The notes under the pieces are model-generated. The model did not search any database, was not told where the DNA came from, and saw only the letters and a program-made list of their open reading frames with translations. This document shows, piece by piece, positions 1 through 12,756 of a stretch of 64,000 nucleotides of DNA. A program made the translations under genes and the position numbers. This stretch comes from Pelodera strongyloides (taxonomy: Eukaryota > Nematoda > Chromadorea > Rhabditida > Rhabditidae), in contig JAANDG010000476.1 of NCBI GenBank assembly GCA_036852015.1, forward strand, positions 51,309 through 115,308, in the 5' to 3' direction. The number at the start of each line of letters is the position of its first letter. The stretch's first letter is position 1.

Positions 1-1098
1 CAATTGTGCAACAGTTTTGATGTGTTCAAAGCAGAAAAAGAATTCGGAATGCATCCAATAAAGACGCGAAGTCAAGGACTAAATGCTGCGGATTCAACAT
101 ACCACAATAGATTAGTTATGCTAATTTTATTAATATTCGGAACATTTTAGACTAAGCCTAAGCCTAAGCCTAAGACTAGCCTACGCATGATATGTAAATT
201 ATAGCTAGTACGAATTCTGTAGCACATCAATAAAATGCCAAATATACTGTATTTACTTTGTCTAATACCAATACTCTATTATTATTATTTTTGCGCATTA
301 CGACTAATAATTTCTATTTTTCCACATTTCCTCTATTTTTTTTTTCAAAATTGTGATCGCATTTTGTTTCAACGGGTTGTTTTGGATGAGTTGTGACTTT
401 TGTCGTCATAGATTGTGAAATTTCACAACTTGTGTAAAGCGAAATACCGGCCGGTTTTCGAAACGGTTTTCGCCGCGTCGTGGATAACTGAATTCTTACG
501 TTTTTATGCTAATTTGCTCGAATTTAGCTCGATTTTTTACCTAATATATGTTTCTTTGCATAAGCTGCATACGAATGCTAGTGTACTCGATGAGTTTCAA
601 AAACCGGCCGGCATTTCGCTTTAATATTATTATTATTTGTATTATTTCAGGGATTAAAATTAAATTCTTGTTAATGTTGTTCAGTTGATTAAGTAATTGC
701 TAATAAGTTTGTAATTTGTTCAATAAATAAAGTAGTTGAATTTCTAGGACAAGTATGTACGTTGATTTCCATTTTTGCATTTCAGAAATATAAAAGTTGA
801 ATTTTCTGTACACCATGGCATGGAATTCCACACTGAACTATGTATTTTTTGATGTTGGATTTAATAAATAAATATGTTATATGTCAGTTATGAAATATAA
901 ATTCCGATTCAACAAACCTTGCTGTAGAAACTGTGTGTCTCCGAACTCTTTCAACTTTTCCAATAGATCCCAAAGCTGTGCAGATTTCTGCAAAAAGTAC
1001 TTTGGAAAAAGAAAACCAAGCTACAGTGCGTCCTCGAATCCCCGAATCCCGGAACCTTCAAAGGGATTTTCAACCCGAAGCCAGTCCAAAATAGTTCC
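1..1098. other. Sequence downstream of the GABA-B-like gene
   Basis: AT-rich, with three GCCTAA units near 155-173 and one MITE (434-624). No exon was recognised. Confidence 0.5.
434..624 (+). mobile_element. GCGAAATACCGGCCGG-family MITE, copy 1
   Basis: Non-autonomous element with imperfect terminal inverted repeats: AAGCGAAATACCGGCCGG at the left and its complement (CCGGCCGGCATTTCGCTTTAA) at the right. The body carries CTCGAATTTAGCTCGATTTTT. No coding capacity. Confidence 0.85.
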
Positions 1099-4000
1099 TT
1101 AGCGCCAGTAGTCTGGCGTGCAAGCTGCCCACGGTTCGCAAGACCGAAACAAAATTACTTGATGTAAATATCGATGGCGTAGTTGGTTTTCAGCTTCAGC
1201 ACGAGCAAGAAGATCCTTCTCAGTATCCTTTCTGAAATAAAAACCGTAAACCAGTTGCAATGGAAAACAAACCCCATGGAAAACAAACGCCCGGGCCTAT
1301 CTATCCTACTTGAACCAATATTTAGTGGTAACAATAAATTTTTAATCCGACAGAAGTAGGAGAAGCGTCGTGAAAAGCATAATATCCTAGGGTATTCATT
1401 AAACACGTACCAATTGGTGAAATTGTGTAGAGTGTGCTATGCCACATGACCATAGCATAATTTGTTATTCGTTATTTTTTTTTAGAAAGAAGTGGGCTTA
1501 ATCGAATTGTAGTATAAGTAATAAAAAAACGTAATAATCTACGTAATTTTCCCAAATCAGGGGCGCGCGTGGGTTACAAATGACCACAAATTGAAATAAA
1601 AATGAGATTACAAATACTAAAAGGTTTCAGGTATTTACGTTTTGTTGAGAAAAAAAGGAAATGTACGCGCAATATGTATAAGTAAAGATGATGGGACGAC
1701 GTAGGTATATAATAATATATTGAAATGTCAGTGAGATTTTGACTTTCAGTCATTGACCTTATTTTTACTGACGTAACAACATTTTATACAATATTTGTCA
1801 CCTATTGAATAGTTAGTGATGTTTATGTATTTAGGTGCATTTAGATCGAGTATATGATAAGATAGATGATTAGAATTGAACTACAAACTAACCCGAAACT
1901 ATTATTGTTATTATTTGGGACAATATTGTTGGTCTTCGCCACGACACTTTTCATCAGACCACGACGGTAGCCACGTGGTTCACTTCCATTCGGATTTCGC
2001 ACTAGTTCGATCATCTGAAAATCATCGAAACTCATCTGGAATTCGTTTGAACTTGGAATGTCAGCTGAAACTCATCCGAAACTCTTCTGAAATTCGTGAA
2101 ACTAAGCTGGTATTGATCTACATTCATCAAAACTCATATCTGAAATTGATCTGAAATTCTTCTGAAACTCTTCTGAAACTCATCTAAACGCGTCTGGAAT
2201 TAGATTGAAACTCACCTGAGTACGTACCACACCCGACAATGTCCACCCCAAATGATAACCATCTTTCTGTTCCCAGTTTGGGTAAGTTAATTAAAAATAA
2301 GTATCACCAACCTTCGGTACAAATACCAGACATAGCGTAAGTGTCGTCGAGAAAATAATGAAAAACGACGTTAGGGCAAAGGCTTCATTAACACGCTCCT
2401 AAAATAGTAAAATGGTATGATGCGTGGCTCGTGATATGCTGGGCAACTGCGTTCCCACTCATAATGTGCAACTGTGTGGTCCACATAGGTTTCACACAAA
2501 CCAGTTATTTAAAGCATAATATATATGAACTCATACGAAATGGGTGAACCCATTTCGTGGCGGTTCACTGTTTTTTTCGTGGGCCTGCCCATTTGGTGAC
2601 CAATTCGTCGCCAAATTTCAGCAAAAACCGCCACCAGATGGTCACCGAATGGTCACGAACCGTCACGAACCAGTCACCAGATGGTTTTTTTTTCGGTAAG
2701 AACCATTTGGTGAAGGGCCAACGAAGGTTTTCTGTGGTTTCGGCAATTATTTCGTTGTCCTGTGAGGGCACAATAATAAAAAATAATATTCTAATTTTTA
2801 GTTACAAACCTGAAGTATAAAAGAAATGCTGAGTCCAAGGGTACTCATCACCACCACATTATAAACACTCATTCCGATATATTTACTGTCGTTTAGTGCG
2901 GGCACATTGACATGACGTGTCTCCCATGCAAGGAAACAACCGAGAATCTAAAAGAAAATGTTATTCTATTTTTAAAGGGACATGGCACGTGATTTCTAAA
3001 TCCATGTAATACATGTAGTTAGTGATCGATTTTTCGTCGGCCCACGAAAATAAAATTTAATACATCTAGTTCTCTTATTGTTAGCAGAATTTTGGAATTG
3101 CCTTAGGGACTTCTTGAGTGTCTAGTTATTTGGTTCAATAAAACCATATTATTGCTTATTAGTTTAGGTAAGGAGTACGTCGGGCTCAGTGAGAATCAGT
3201 AGAGAGCAGGACATAACGAAAAACTTTGAAGCGAAATACCGGCCGGCTTTTGTGACGCATCGTGGACAACTGCATTAATTTGCTTGAATTTAGCTCGATG
3301 TTTTGTTCTAATTTATGTTCATTTGCATTAGGTGCATAAGAATGCTGGTGTATTCGATGTGTTTCAAAAACCGGCCGGTATTTCGCTTTAAAGTAAAGGA
3401 GAATCTCACCATTAGAATTCCCTTGAACGCGTACAGAACTGCTTGGAAGACGACGGAATCTGCTGAGAAACATCGTTCGACTTCAGGAAGGAAGAGAATG
3501 TTATCCTTTTGCTGGAATATGTTTCTTTTTAGATCCGCGATCTCGCCCTCTTTTCGGCACCTTAGCTAGCTAGCGCCAGAATTTCGCCACGCACCACCCG
3601 AGTTTCGTCAGGGTGTCCGCTCCTGGGACTGCCTGTGAGTCTATATGTACTACGTACATACTCTATTCCTCAGGCGCGCTGCGCGGAAATGCGTTGCCGC
3701 GTCCACGGGAAAAGATTGCAAATTTGCATTGAAAAATTCGAGACCTAGAGAAACCTCTTTCCTGCGTCTCCGCCTTTCCCATGTTAAAAGCCATCTCTTT
3801 TCCGCGGACGCGTTTTGCGCGCTGCGCGCCTGAGAATGTAGTAGTAGTAGGTATTGTGCCTTCCCTACCCTACCTAAAGCCTATAGGCTTATTCCTAGCA
3901 TGTTTATATCAACGTTATAAAAAGTAACAATATCTTATTATATAAAGGAGGAGAGTTTACTTTTTTGTTTGAAGCCGCGTGTGAACGCAACGAAAAATTT

Positions 4001-5693
4001 GAATATCTAAAGACTATAAAAGGATAGCCGGAGCCCCGTCTTGAGCAAGCGAAATTCGAATTTTATTTCATTACTTATCAAGATACGTTGCAAACGTTTC
4101 ACATAAGTGTGCTCACTGATGTTACTGCATTTTAGAATTTGAAAGTCGCCTCAGGCGGCGATAGCCGTCTAGTAATATGAATACGGAAAATCCCTACAAT
4201 TTTCCCAAGAGTTGTAACTTTCAAGGAAAAGGGGGATATTATCGCCCACAGCGCCAACACCACAATGTCGACCATTAGAAGAGAACCCAAAATCAGGAGC
4301 AGTTTGGAATCCTGAAATACATTCTAGTTAACAACTAAAGCGGTATAGCACGTTGTTTTTGAAAGTATATTGCACAGAAAGCATTTCCATATATTGTATG
4401 CAAATTCCGTGCCCTTCTGTGCTTTCCCGGCACATTGAACACTATTTGCATATCATATGTTTGTAGGGGAAATGAAGTTGTCCGCCAGGCTTTTTAAAAA
4501 AACACGTGAACTGCTACTTAGCATATATTGCGAGTGTTCATTCAAGAATGTGACGCAACTGCTAGTATTTTTATTACTATCACTTATTCTGTATCCGTTC
4601 GGTAACTTTTTTTATACAATGATTTCCTCTTCTAAAATACATTTTTGAAAATAATTTTTACCTTGATCGCCTTTCTGTCCATTCTAATATTAGTGAAAAT
4701 CGAATGGACTCTCCACGTTTTAGAGAACATCGAACCAAAGGCTAAGGTGAATCCGATACACATTGTCCAAGTTTTGGCCTGAAAATGTATTCAGATTGTC
4801 AGGTGTGTTGGCACAATGGTTAGCTCGTCGGTATCTCGCTCAGTCAACCCGAGTTCGAAGCCCGTCCGTGATATATGCTTTATGAGTATAGATGTATGTC
4901 ATCAAGAACCCGTCTCCAGTCAGGACCTCTGCGGAACAAGCCATAAGCTTTGAGCACTACAGAACGCTTATAAGCCAGATTGCCTAGCCAAGTAGCTTAT
5001 CTTATGCAAAGTTATAATGCGGCAAAATATAAGTATATGTAAATACAATTATGCTGCAACCAAAAACTACAAAAACGGAAGAAATTTCAAAGTAAGAACT
5101 CACATAACACATATTGACAAAATTCTCAGCCGACAGTAAACGAGTATCCACTCCGAACATAATAACAGAGAGAAAAGTGAACATTGAACCAACAATTATC
5201 AGATTGTTCAAGTTTGGAGACGACATTTTGATGAATCTGAAAGGGGTATTTTAATCATGCAAACATTAGGCAGGTGGTCTACTGGCTAGCGCACTTGACT
5301 CTTACGCACGCAACCCGAGTTCGGATCTGGCATCATGCTGTACCGTAAAACCATAGTTTCTAAAGGGCATCGAAAACACTCTATCGGGACAGAAGTAAAA
5401 GGTCTTAGTGCTAGTGAGTGTTAAATTTGAACTAGATCACATCTAGAGTGTTCGGTCTCCAACTAATAATTATCAGATAATTGCATGTTTACCTATGATT
5501 TCTGTATTTTATATTGACACATAAAAATAGAAGTGACAATCCTATTCCAATAAGAGCGAAGAAGGACATGACTATATAGAGAGAATATGAAATGTACTCC
5601 TTGATCACACGTCTTTCAAGGGCGTCTGGAGGAGGGATCCATTCTAAATGATGGACGTAAGATTGGGTACTGTAATTTCTCTCCCTCTCTTCG

Positions 5694-5726
<33 letters not shown>

Positions 5727-8700
5727 TATCATACTATCTCGTTCTCTCTCTGTGCCTCTTAGAACAACTAATTCCCGTCCTTTCTCCCTATCATTTCCCT
5801 ATCTTTTCTTGGTAATGTGATAAACTCTCTACTCTCTCTCTCTCCCTTCTTCTCTCACGATCTGCACCAATTCTAAAAGTTTCGAACATCACACAGATAT
5901 ATGAAAATTCAAAATCCCCGCAAGTTACCTTTCATCTGGTGACTAATTCTGAATTCGTCCCTCGCTCCATCATAGAACCCAGCATCCATATATGTCCCGT
6001 TCACCATTCTCTTGATATCAACCAACCCAAGACGCTCGTTGTTCGCGAATCTGACGCGGCCCTAAAACAGTGTTCTGAAACAACTTCCTTGGCCGTGGTG
6101 TGGTTGGCTTAGTAGTTGTGTACACAGGTCTGCTTGTGGAGATATCCTTTAGGAACCTTTGAGCCTGTTCGTGTAATCTAACAAAAGCTAGCTACATCGG
6201 AAGGGCATTAAAATAGGTAGATAGTAGAGGGTTTAGAACAGAAACACACAAGGTACTTACTTCACGTTTTTTGAAAGGCGCGATAATTCGTCAAAGCAAA
6301 AGCTACCGTATTATCTATGAATATTTGTTCTAAATGTGATTACCGTAACTCCTTCAAACGAGCTATTCTGGATTCCTTCGAGTAGAGCGGTAGTGAGAGA
6401 AAGCACCGTCCGGACCCAGAGCCTGAACACACGCGAACATAACTGAATTCACTATGTTACAATTTGCATAATGACATGGGCCGAAACGGAACCGCAATGG
6501 GTTTTCGCGATCGCTCTTAGCGAAGCCTGTAAGGTAACCGTCGCTCGCTGACAACTTTAGACTTAACTGGTTTTAACTTTTAAATAGACGTAACTAAACT
6601 TGCACGGACACTTAACTATAACGTACTTACCGTAGCTATGACGTTTTTTTTTGAGCCATTAGATGGACCGAAGTACCTATGAGACTGTTGTTCAGCATGA
6701 AATTATGATCCGTTGCTAGGTGAGAACTTCTGTTAGCCAAGTCATGGCTTACAATTAGTTGGCATTGCTATGCGTGAGCAAGAAGATGGAGAAACTTAGG
6801 GTGAAAATCGTAAAATGTAGGTATACATGCCCTGCTCAACGCTATGGCCAATGGGTCCATAGACCGTCATAGAAGATATCCCTGCCATACGTTCGGTTCA
6901 CAGTGTTCTTCTTCGCAAGATTCGGTCAACTGACCGAATTATTTCGTGAGCCTTCTGCAAACAAACAAGTCAACGCTTCATAGATTGCGGCAGAGGGTGT
7001 GCAAGGGTGCGCGACATGATTTACCATTCTAGTTGGCGAACACTTGGCGCCTGTGCGTGCGCACCTACTACCGCCTTTTCCAGCGATTATATTGCGACAT
7101 AGGTGCGCCATGTTTACTTCCCCGTGCGCACGGATTTCCGCCAGGGATGCGCGACAATAGGGGCCGTGTTCTGCAGTGGTTGGTTGCCGTAAGTTAATTG
7201 TTTTGCCTTATGTACAAACCCGATCGTACTTAGCTTCCCAAAAATAGCGAAATATCTTTGCCAGATATGTAATTAATTATCTAACCTTTCCTCCTACAAT
7301 ATAACTATTCCGATCTCTTCTCTCCGTGGCGACTTCTAGTGCGAAATGTCCTTCTAGTACAGTAATGATTTCATCCCGAGTACAATTCTTCACCTCACGA
7401 TAGGTCCATCTACAAAGAAGTTGTTTTAAACCGATACAAAAAAAGATTAGATAAGTGCTGAATAAAAAGTAATAAATACAAGAAAAAAAAACACGACCTT
7501 GTGTCTTTATAGTTTTATACACTAGGGAAAGTTCTCGTGAAAACGGTGCAAAATACGGCAAATAAAAACATTGACAACTCGAACGCCGTTCGCGTTTGCC
7601 GCTTGCATTGCATATCTTTGAACTACCGCTCAGTGCAGTGTGCTGCCTGTGCGCCATGGTGACGCCGCTTGAACGCGCAAATTAAAGAAATTTTCTGTCT
7701 TCCACTTAACCTGAGTGAATGATAACCGGGCAGAATCCAAACAAAGTGTTCTCCATATAATTGTCGGTGATATGCCTCACATAAAACGATGCCAGCCATC
7801 TTTTCTGCCACATCCATTATGATGATTCGGACATCGCGTTTCTGGAATAAGTTTTCATTTGATTGGTGTACATTGGTACATTGGTGTACATTTGTCGATT
7901 GGTGCTCTGTATCTTATACGCTATTCCGAAACACAATTGCTAGTTCATTAGGAACGTTTTCCCAGGCATTGCCCTGTAATGTTTTGCGACGTAGATAAGA
8001 ATATCTTACTTTTAATTCCTCCAATTCATATCCAATATTATCCATTTCGTGCATTGTGACACCGGCTGTGTAGACAATTTTGACGCCACTTCTTTCCAAG
8101 TTTGTCGTCAAAGCTTCGTGAGGCTGAAATTAAACAATATATAAAGAAACGAGGTTTGATAAGGGGGTTTCCATGTATGCCAAAAACAAATGTGCGTTCC
8201 CTTCCAAGTATGAACAAATTTACCGTATTTTCCCTGAATTGAATAGTTGATATGAGAAATTAATACGTGGGTCTCGCGAAGTCATAAAATACGGTAAATT
8301 TTTCCGGATACTTGGAAACCCCATAAAAGTAAGATAAGGTGATATCATAAACCATATCAATGATAACACATACTCTCGTCCCAAATATCATGTAGAAGTA
8401 AAAACATTAAAGCGAAAAGCCGGTTTTTGAAACGCATCGTGGACTGCTGAATTCTTACGTATTTATGCAAAGTTGCTCGAATTTAACTCGATTTTTTATT
8501 CTAAGTTGTGTTCATTTGCATAGAAGCATAAGCTGAATGAGCATGAGAATGCTGGTGTACTTGATGCGCTTCAAAAACCGGCCGGTATTTCGCTTTAAAT
8601 AAAATCATATATTTCTGCGGGTTTTCTTTTCGTAGTGGATACTATCCAGTGACTTTATTCATCTTCAGTGATATTTCACCTGCCTTTGAAACGTATGTAT

Positions 8701-11700
8701 GACTGTTCCAGGTAATGCATGCAAATGTTTATGTTACATACTGTGCGATAAGGACACTATGGTTGCCAAGTATTCTTAAAGACTAGCATACCAGCATACG
8801 TTTCAAGACTTTATTATATTCGGGAATTACTTCCTATTATAACCATAGAAGTTCAGTTGCCCAGTTTCAGTATACGTTTCGCAACTAACCCCCATACACA
8901 CGTCGATGTTAAAGGGACAGGCCCATCAAAGTAAACCTATATACGATATTCTTACAATTAGTTATGAATTAGTTTGCACAATATTGATATATTTATTTTT
9001 TCCATCCAATGCGGATGTGTGCGTAAAGCTAATAAATGTTCAATGTTCAATATGTCATAATGGCTATCAAGCATTTTTATTACATATATACAAAATAAAT
9101 TTCACATTTATTCGCCCTGGAAAACTTTTTCCGATGCGCTCAACTATATGTATACCGTAAAACCGCAAATATCCTTGTTGTCTATGCAAATTATCGTGAA
9201 ATTATAATGCGATTAAAATTTGCATATATAGCTTTGAAATCTGCAGCTTTATGGTATAAATATACGTTGAGCGCGTCGGAAAAAAGTTTCCAGGGCGAAT
9301 AAGTGAAATTTAGTTTGGATATTGTAATAAAATGCTTGATAGTCATTATGAAAGTATCGTAAATATAGGTTATTTTGATGGGCCTGTCCTTTAAGTGGTA
9401 TAATAGGCGCTTTTGAAACTCGGCTTTTGAAATGACTGTATTCCAGTGTGGTGTATCAAGTATCAAGTATCATGTATCTGCGCGAGACAGGGCGATTTTT
9501 TGTAGTCTAATTATATTCATTTGCATACAATACATGCGAATGCAGTTTTTCATAATACGATTCAAAAACCAGCTGTTATACCGCTTTAAGATCCCGAACT
9601 TGATTGCCAGTGTGTCCCGATGGCCCTTATATATTCCTTTCTTGCCTTCTCCTCTAATCTGTCTGCTTCAATCGTTTTCCCCGTGTTTTGTCAACTCCCA
9701 CTGGGGAATTCTTAAGGAAGAACAGGGAGAGAGTGAGAGAGAAAGAGAGAAAGGGAGGAGAGAGAACAAAGAGTGAAAGAGAAAGGGACGTAGAGAGAGA
9801 AAGAGATTGAAATTCCCCAGGACAAATCCCTGTCGCCCTCCAGCCCCCATTTAGAAAGTTTCCTATTGACTGAGTAGGCCATGGGGTCACATTATGTGGA
9901 CATTATTGGAACATAAAGTTATGAGGAAAGAAGGAATATTATAATAGAAAAGTTTCAAGTAGAAATGCACCTATTACTGGGTAGCCAATTCCTGAATATA
10001 TACAACGTACAACTACTCCGCATTAGCGTTATGATACGATATCACCCTGTTTTACTTTTATTTACCCCTACGGTTATATTTAGTGGCTTTAGTGGCTTTG
10101 GTATTTCTCTTTTCTTTGATTTTCCATTTACAGTATTATCACCTTCACCTTTTATCAACTGAAAGAATCATGCGACTGGAAATAAATTATTATATTATTA
10201 TAAATGGTGCCTATCGTCTCTTCTATTAGTTGCAACGAATGGACCGGTTTATTATGTTCTGAATTTTTCATTCTCAGTAACTTTGCCTAGTTCTAGACAA
10301 GTATGTTAGACGTAGAAACCATTATGCGGGCAAGCCTACGCTATGCTACGATACTGCCTACCTACGTGTATGTTTAGTTTCCGCAAAAGTCAGTACATCT
10401 TTGTTAATTAATTATATTTCATCCATTTTTTGGTAGCTTTTCAGCTAGGCCTCAAAATGTGCGCTTTTTTTGAACAACTCATTCAGCCATTTCATTTTCC
10501 AAAAAAAGGTTCTAAAAAGATGATTGATGCACGTTCTGAATTCTGAGCAAGTTCAACCACTAAAGTACGTTTCAAGAAAGGACGGGCAACTGCCAAAACT
10601 TGTCCATTTTCTATTACTGACAATAAATACATATACATGATATGTAAATACATGACAGGTATTTGCTGCCTTAGGAGAAAGCGAAGCAACGTTGAAATCC
10701 TATTTGGAGCATAAAAAAGTGCATAACAGACTAAATTACTATGGTAATCAGCAAGTGATATAAAGAATTAACCCAGGGCCTATACAATTCATACACATAT
10801 GTATTACAAATCGATCAACACAAATGAGAGACATGACCGAGAACCGGCACTATATCATATTGCGGTACGTTCCCTATCAATTAACACACATAAGCTATAC
10901 AAAATCGTATAACCACCACCTACCAGTGCATATCGTGGCTCGTCACTCTGTTTCACAGTTCCCACACGTTTCCATCCAAAATGGCGAACAAAGTGTGATT
11001 TCGCTACATTTGTATTCCGATCCCCGGGAACGATACGGAAGAATGTTGGATACATCTGCAACATAGACTTAAAATCGGGTGTGCTCATCACCAACCTAGA
11101 TTTATTTGATACCAAGCCCATTAGCTGATGCTAGCGAAATCTGCCTTTGTTTCGCTGCGACCTGTAGCAGACCTTTCCTTTCATCAGCGCCTTCCTTTGT
11201 ATTCAATTAATTGATAGTAAACCACAGTTCCTTGATACAATCGGATACAAAATCAAAGAAACAGTATCCTGTACCAGCTGTACCTCTGACAATTCGGGTT
11301 TTATCTCTAGCGCCACAAACTACAATAGCCTTTCCCCTTTATCCAAAAAATTGCCCTGCGTAAGGCTTCAGACCGAATTTACCAAAGTTGCAGCTTTTAT
11401 TATTATCTGTTCCAGTGGATATAAAACTAAAAATCTGCAGAATTTTACGATTGGCTTGGTCAATCGCTACTTTCTACAACGTCGTCAACCACTGTCATAA
11501 TATTCCACGCCCGTTTTGTAAATATACAGAATGAAAAACTTTAATGTAAAACTCGTCAATATTCTTCTCGCTTGGATATATTTGCTGACGGCAATTCCTA
11601 GCACTTGAAAATTGAATCGGTTGTTGTGTGGACGCCCGTATAAGAAGGAAATTTGTAGAACGAGTGAAAAATACTGCGAGAGAGAGAGAGAGAGACCGCA

Positions 11701-12756
11701 AATTTGATCAGAAAACGACTAGGAGAATTTCTCAAGGAAAGCGGTAGACTTCCGAATTCGACACATATAAAAATACGTAGAGCGTTACTCCAAATAGGTT
11801 TACAAACCGATCGATAAATACTCGCATAAAGCTTCACAAACTAATAAACAATTGTACGGTAGGATTGCAAAAATCAATAAAAACATTCCCACCTCAGTAG
11901 AGTCAGCGGTAGCAAATTTCGGATGCGTCTCGGCGTAACTCAGCTGTATTATCTTCCAGTATTTAAGTGCTAGGGCCACTGGTTCGTTAACATTTGTGCA
12001 CATTCCACCGAATAAAGCAACTGGACGAGGTCTTTGAGACATTAAATCAAAAAGAGACTTCATACCGATCGATGTCTTACACTGAAAGTTATCCAATCAA
12101 AAATAAACTAATTTAATTACTGGAGGGTAAGGGGTAAGGGGTAGCCTAGTGGCTAGCGCAAGTGGACCGGCAATACAAAGACAAGAGATCGATTCCCGCT
12201 GCTGGTCCAAAACCAACCCACCAGTGATTGAGTGCAGCAAGAAATTACAGGTAGTCAGAAAAACGGTTTTTATTTTAGTATTGGATTTTTTTGTTGGTCT
12301 ATGGCAGAGCTATTTTGTTTATTTTCTGTTGTTACCAACTGCCAAGCATGAAAGAGTTACGTGTAGGAAAATCTACCCTTCCTTCGACCCATGATAGGTA
12401 CAGGGAAATAAAAGCATCACCAAATAACAATAAGCAAATAAGCTCCATAAATACTGTACACAGTCATACTAAAAAAATAAATAAAAAAAACAGATTCTTA
12501 CTTCAGTGTCCTTGTAAATCAATTCCAATCTGTATCCATCGAGAATGCACGACTCATTTTGAATATAATGTAGGGCCACATTGATAGCCGGTTCCAGGTC
12601 AGGCGTATGGGAGTAAACAGCAGATACTGATTGAGGGTTGGGGAGGAATACCCCAATGGGAATGGGAGTACCCGTCGACGACGGCGTGCACGACAAGGTG
12701 CTGGATCCGATGGACGACAGCACCGCGATGGAGAGGATGGTTAGAAGAAACACCAT
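1099..12756 (-). CDS. GABA-B-like class C metabotropic receptor (15 exons found, probably incomplete)
   Basis: Plasma-membrane class C GPCR with a Venus-flytrap ectodomain. Exons on the minus strand: 12756-12502 (start, hydrophobic signal peptide, then first lobe), 12081-11893, 11055-10924, 8123-8010, 7841-7711, 7409-7286, 6422-6344, 6061-5929, 5643-5493 (TM1), 5236-5104 (TM2), 4778-4662 (TM3), 4311 to about 4200 (TM4), 2947-2810 (TM5-6), 2398-2312 (TM7) and 1231-1099 (tail). Family hallmarks seen: [12 protein letters not shown] after TM3, FLAWETR and [15 protein letters not shown] in the TM5-6 exon, and [11 protein letters not shown] at the end of TM7. Splice phases match across most junctions. 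Three pieces were not found: an exon before 6422 (phase 0 must become 2), the ECL2/TM5-start segment between 4200 and 2947, and part of the tail. The last exon ([18 protein letters not shown]) resembles the coiled-coil tail through which GABA-B subunits pair. Its final codons may be repeat-derived. Known ligand for the family is GABA; the ligand here is unknown. Confidence 0.88.
2010..2215. repeat. Degenerate CTGAAACTCAT tandem repeat
   Basis: Many imperfect CATCTGAAACT / TTCTGAAATTC units over about 200 bp in the 3' part of the GABA-B-like gene. Confidence 0.8.
2536..2745. repeat. TGGTCACC-family repeat, copy 1
   Basis: Rich in TGGTCACCAAATGG-like units and palindromic at its ends (GAAATGGGTGAACCCATTTC). 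Related to 14417-14625 and 18060-18165. Confidence 0.75.
3229..3393 (+). mobile_element. GCGAAATACCGGCCGG-family MITE, copy 2
   Basis: Same termini and body as the copy at 434-624. Lies in the intron of the GABA-B-like gene where the ECL2 exon is expected. Confidence 0.85.
3668..3836. mobile_element. GC-rich palindromic MITE, copy in the GABA-B-like gene
   Basis: Ends TCAGGCGCGCTGCGCGGAAA and GCGCGCTGCGCGCCTGA pair. Inner GCGTCCACGGGAAAAGA pairs with TCTTTTCCGCGGACGCG. A second copy is at 28633. Confidence 0.85.
4803..4872 (+). mobile_element. tRNA-derived SINE-like unit
   Basis: GGCACAATGGTTAGCTCG resembles a pol III A box and GAGTTCGAAGCCC a B box. No foldable full tRNA was traced, so a retroposed fragment is more likely. 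Confidence 0.55.
5268..5330 (+). mobile_element. tRNA-derived SINE-like unit
   Basis: GGTGGTCTACTGGCTAGCGC (A-box like) and CCCGAGTTCGGATCTGG (B-box like), within an intron of the GABA-B-like gene. Confidence 0.55.
8409..8600 (+). mobile_element. GCGAAATACCGGCCGG-family MITE, copy 3
   Basis: Same family. Left terminus is slightly decayed (TAAAGCGAAAAGCCGGTTTT), right terminus intact. In an intron of the GABA-B-like gene. Confidence 0.82.
8911..9393. mobile_element. Foldback element, about 480 bp
   Basis: Ends AAAGGGACAGGCCCATCAAA and TTTTGATGGGCCTGTCCTTT are inverted copies. Matching inner segments occur at 9115-9165 and 9250-9313 (CCTGGAAAACTTTTTCCGA versus TCGGAAAAAAGTTTCCAGG). A lone end of this type lies at 51966-51993. 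Confidence 0.85.
12128..12215 (+). mobile_element. tRNA-derived SINE-like unit
   Basis: GGGTAGCCTAGTGGCTAGCG (A-box like) and GAGATCGATTCCCGC (B-box like), in the first intron of the GABA-B-like gene. Confidence 0.58.

Noticed and set aside
6840..6940. Minus-strand stretch reading [14 protein letters not shown] as the missing GABA-B exon
   Set aside because: Looks suggestive, but the available donor gives the wrong phase for the next exon, so it is not supported.
10492..10689. Minus-strand ORF suggesting another GABA-B ectodomain exon
   Set aside because: Exons 10924 and 8123 join in phase and give continuous ectodomain sequence without it.
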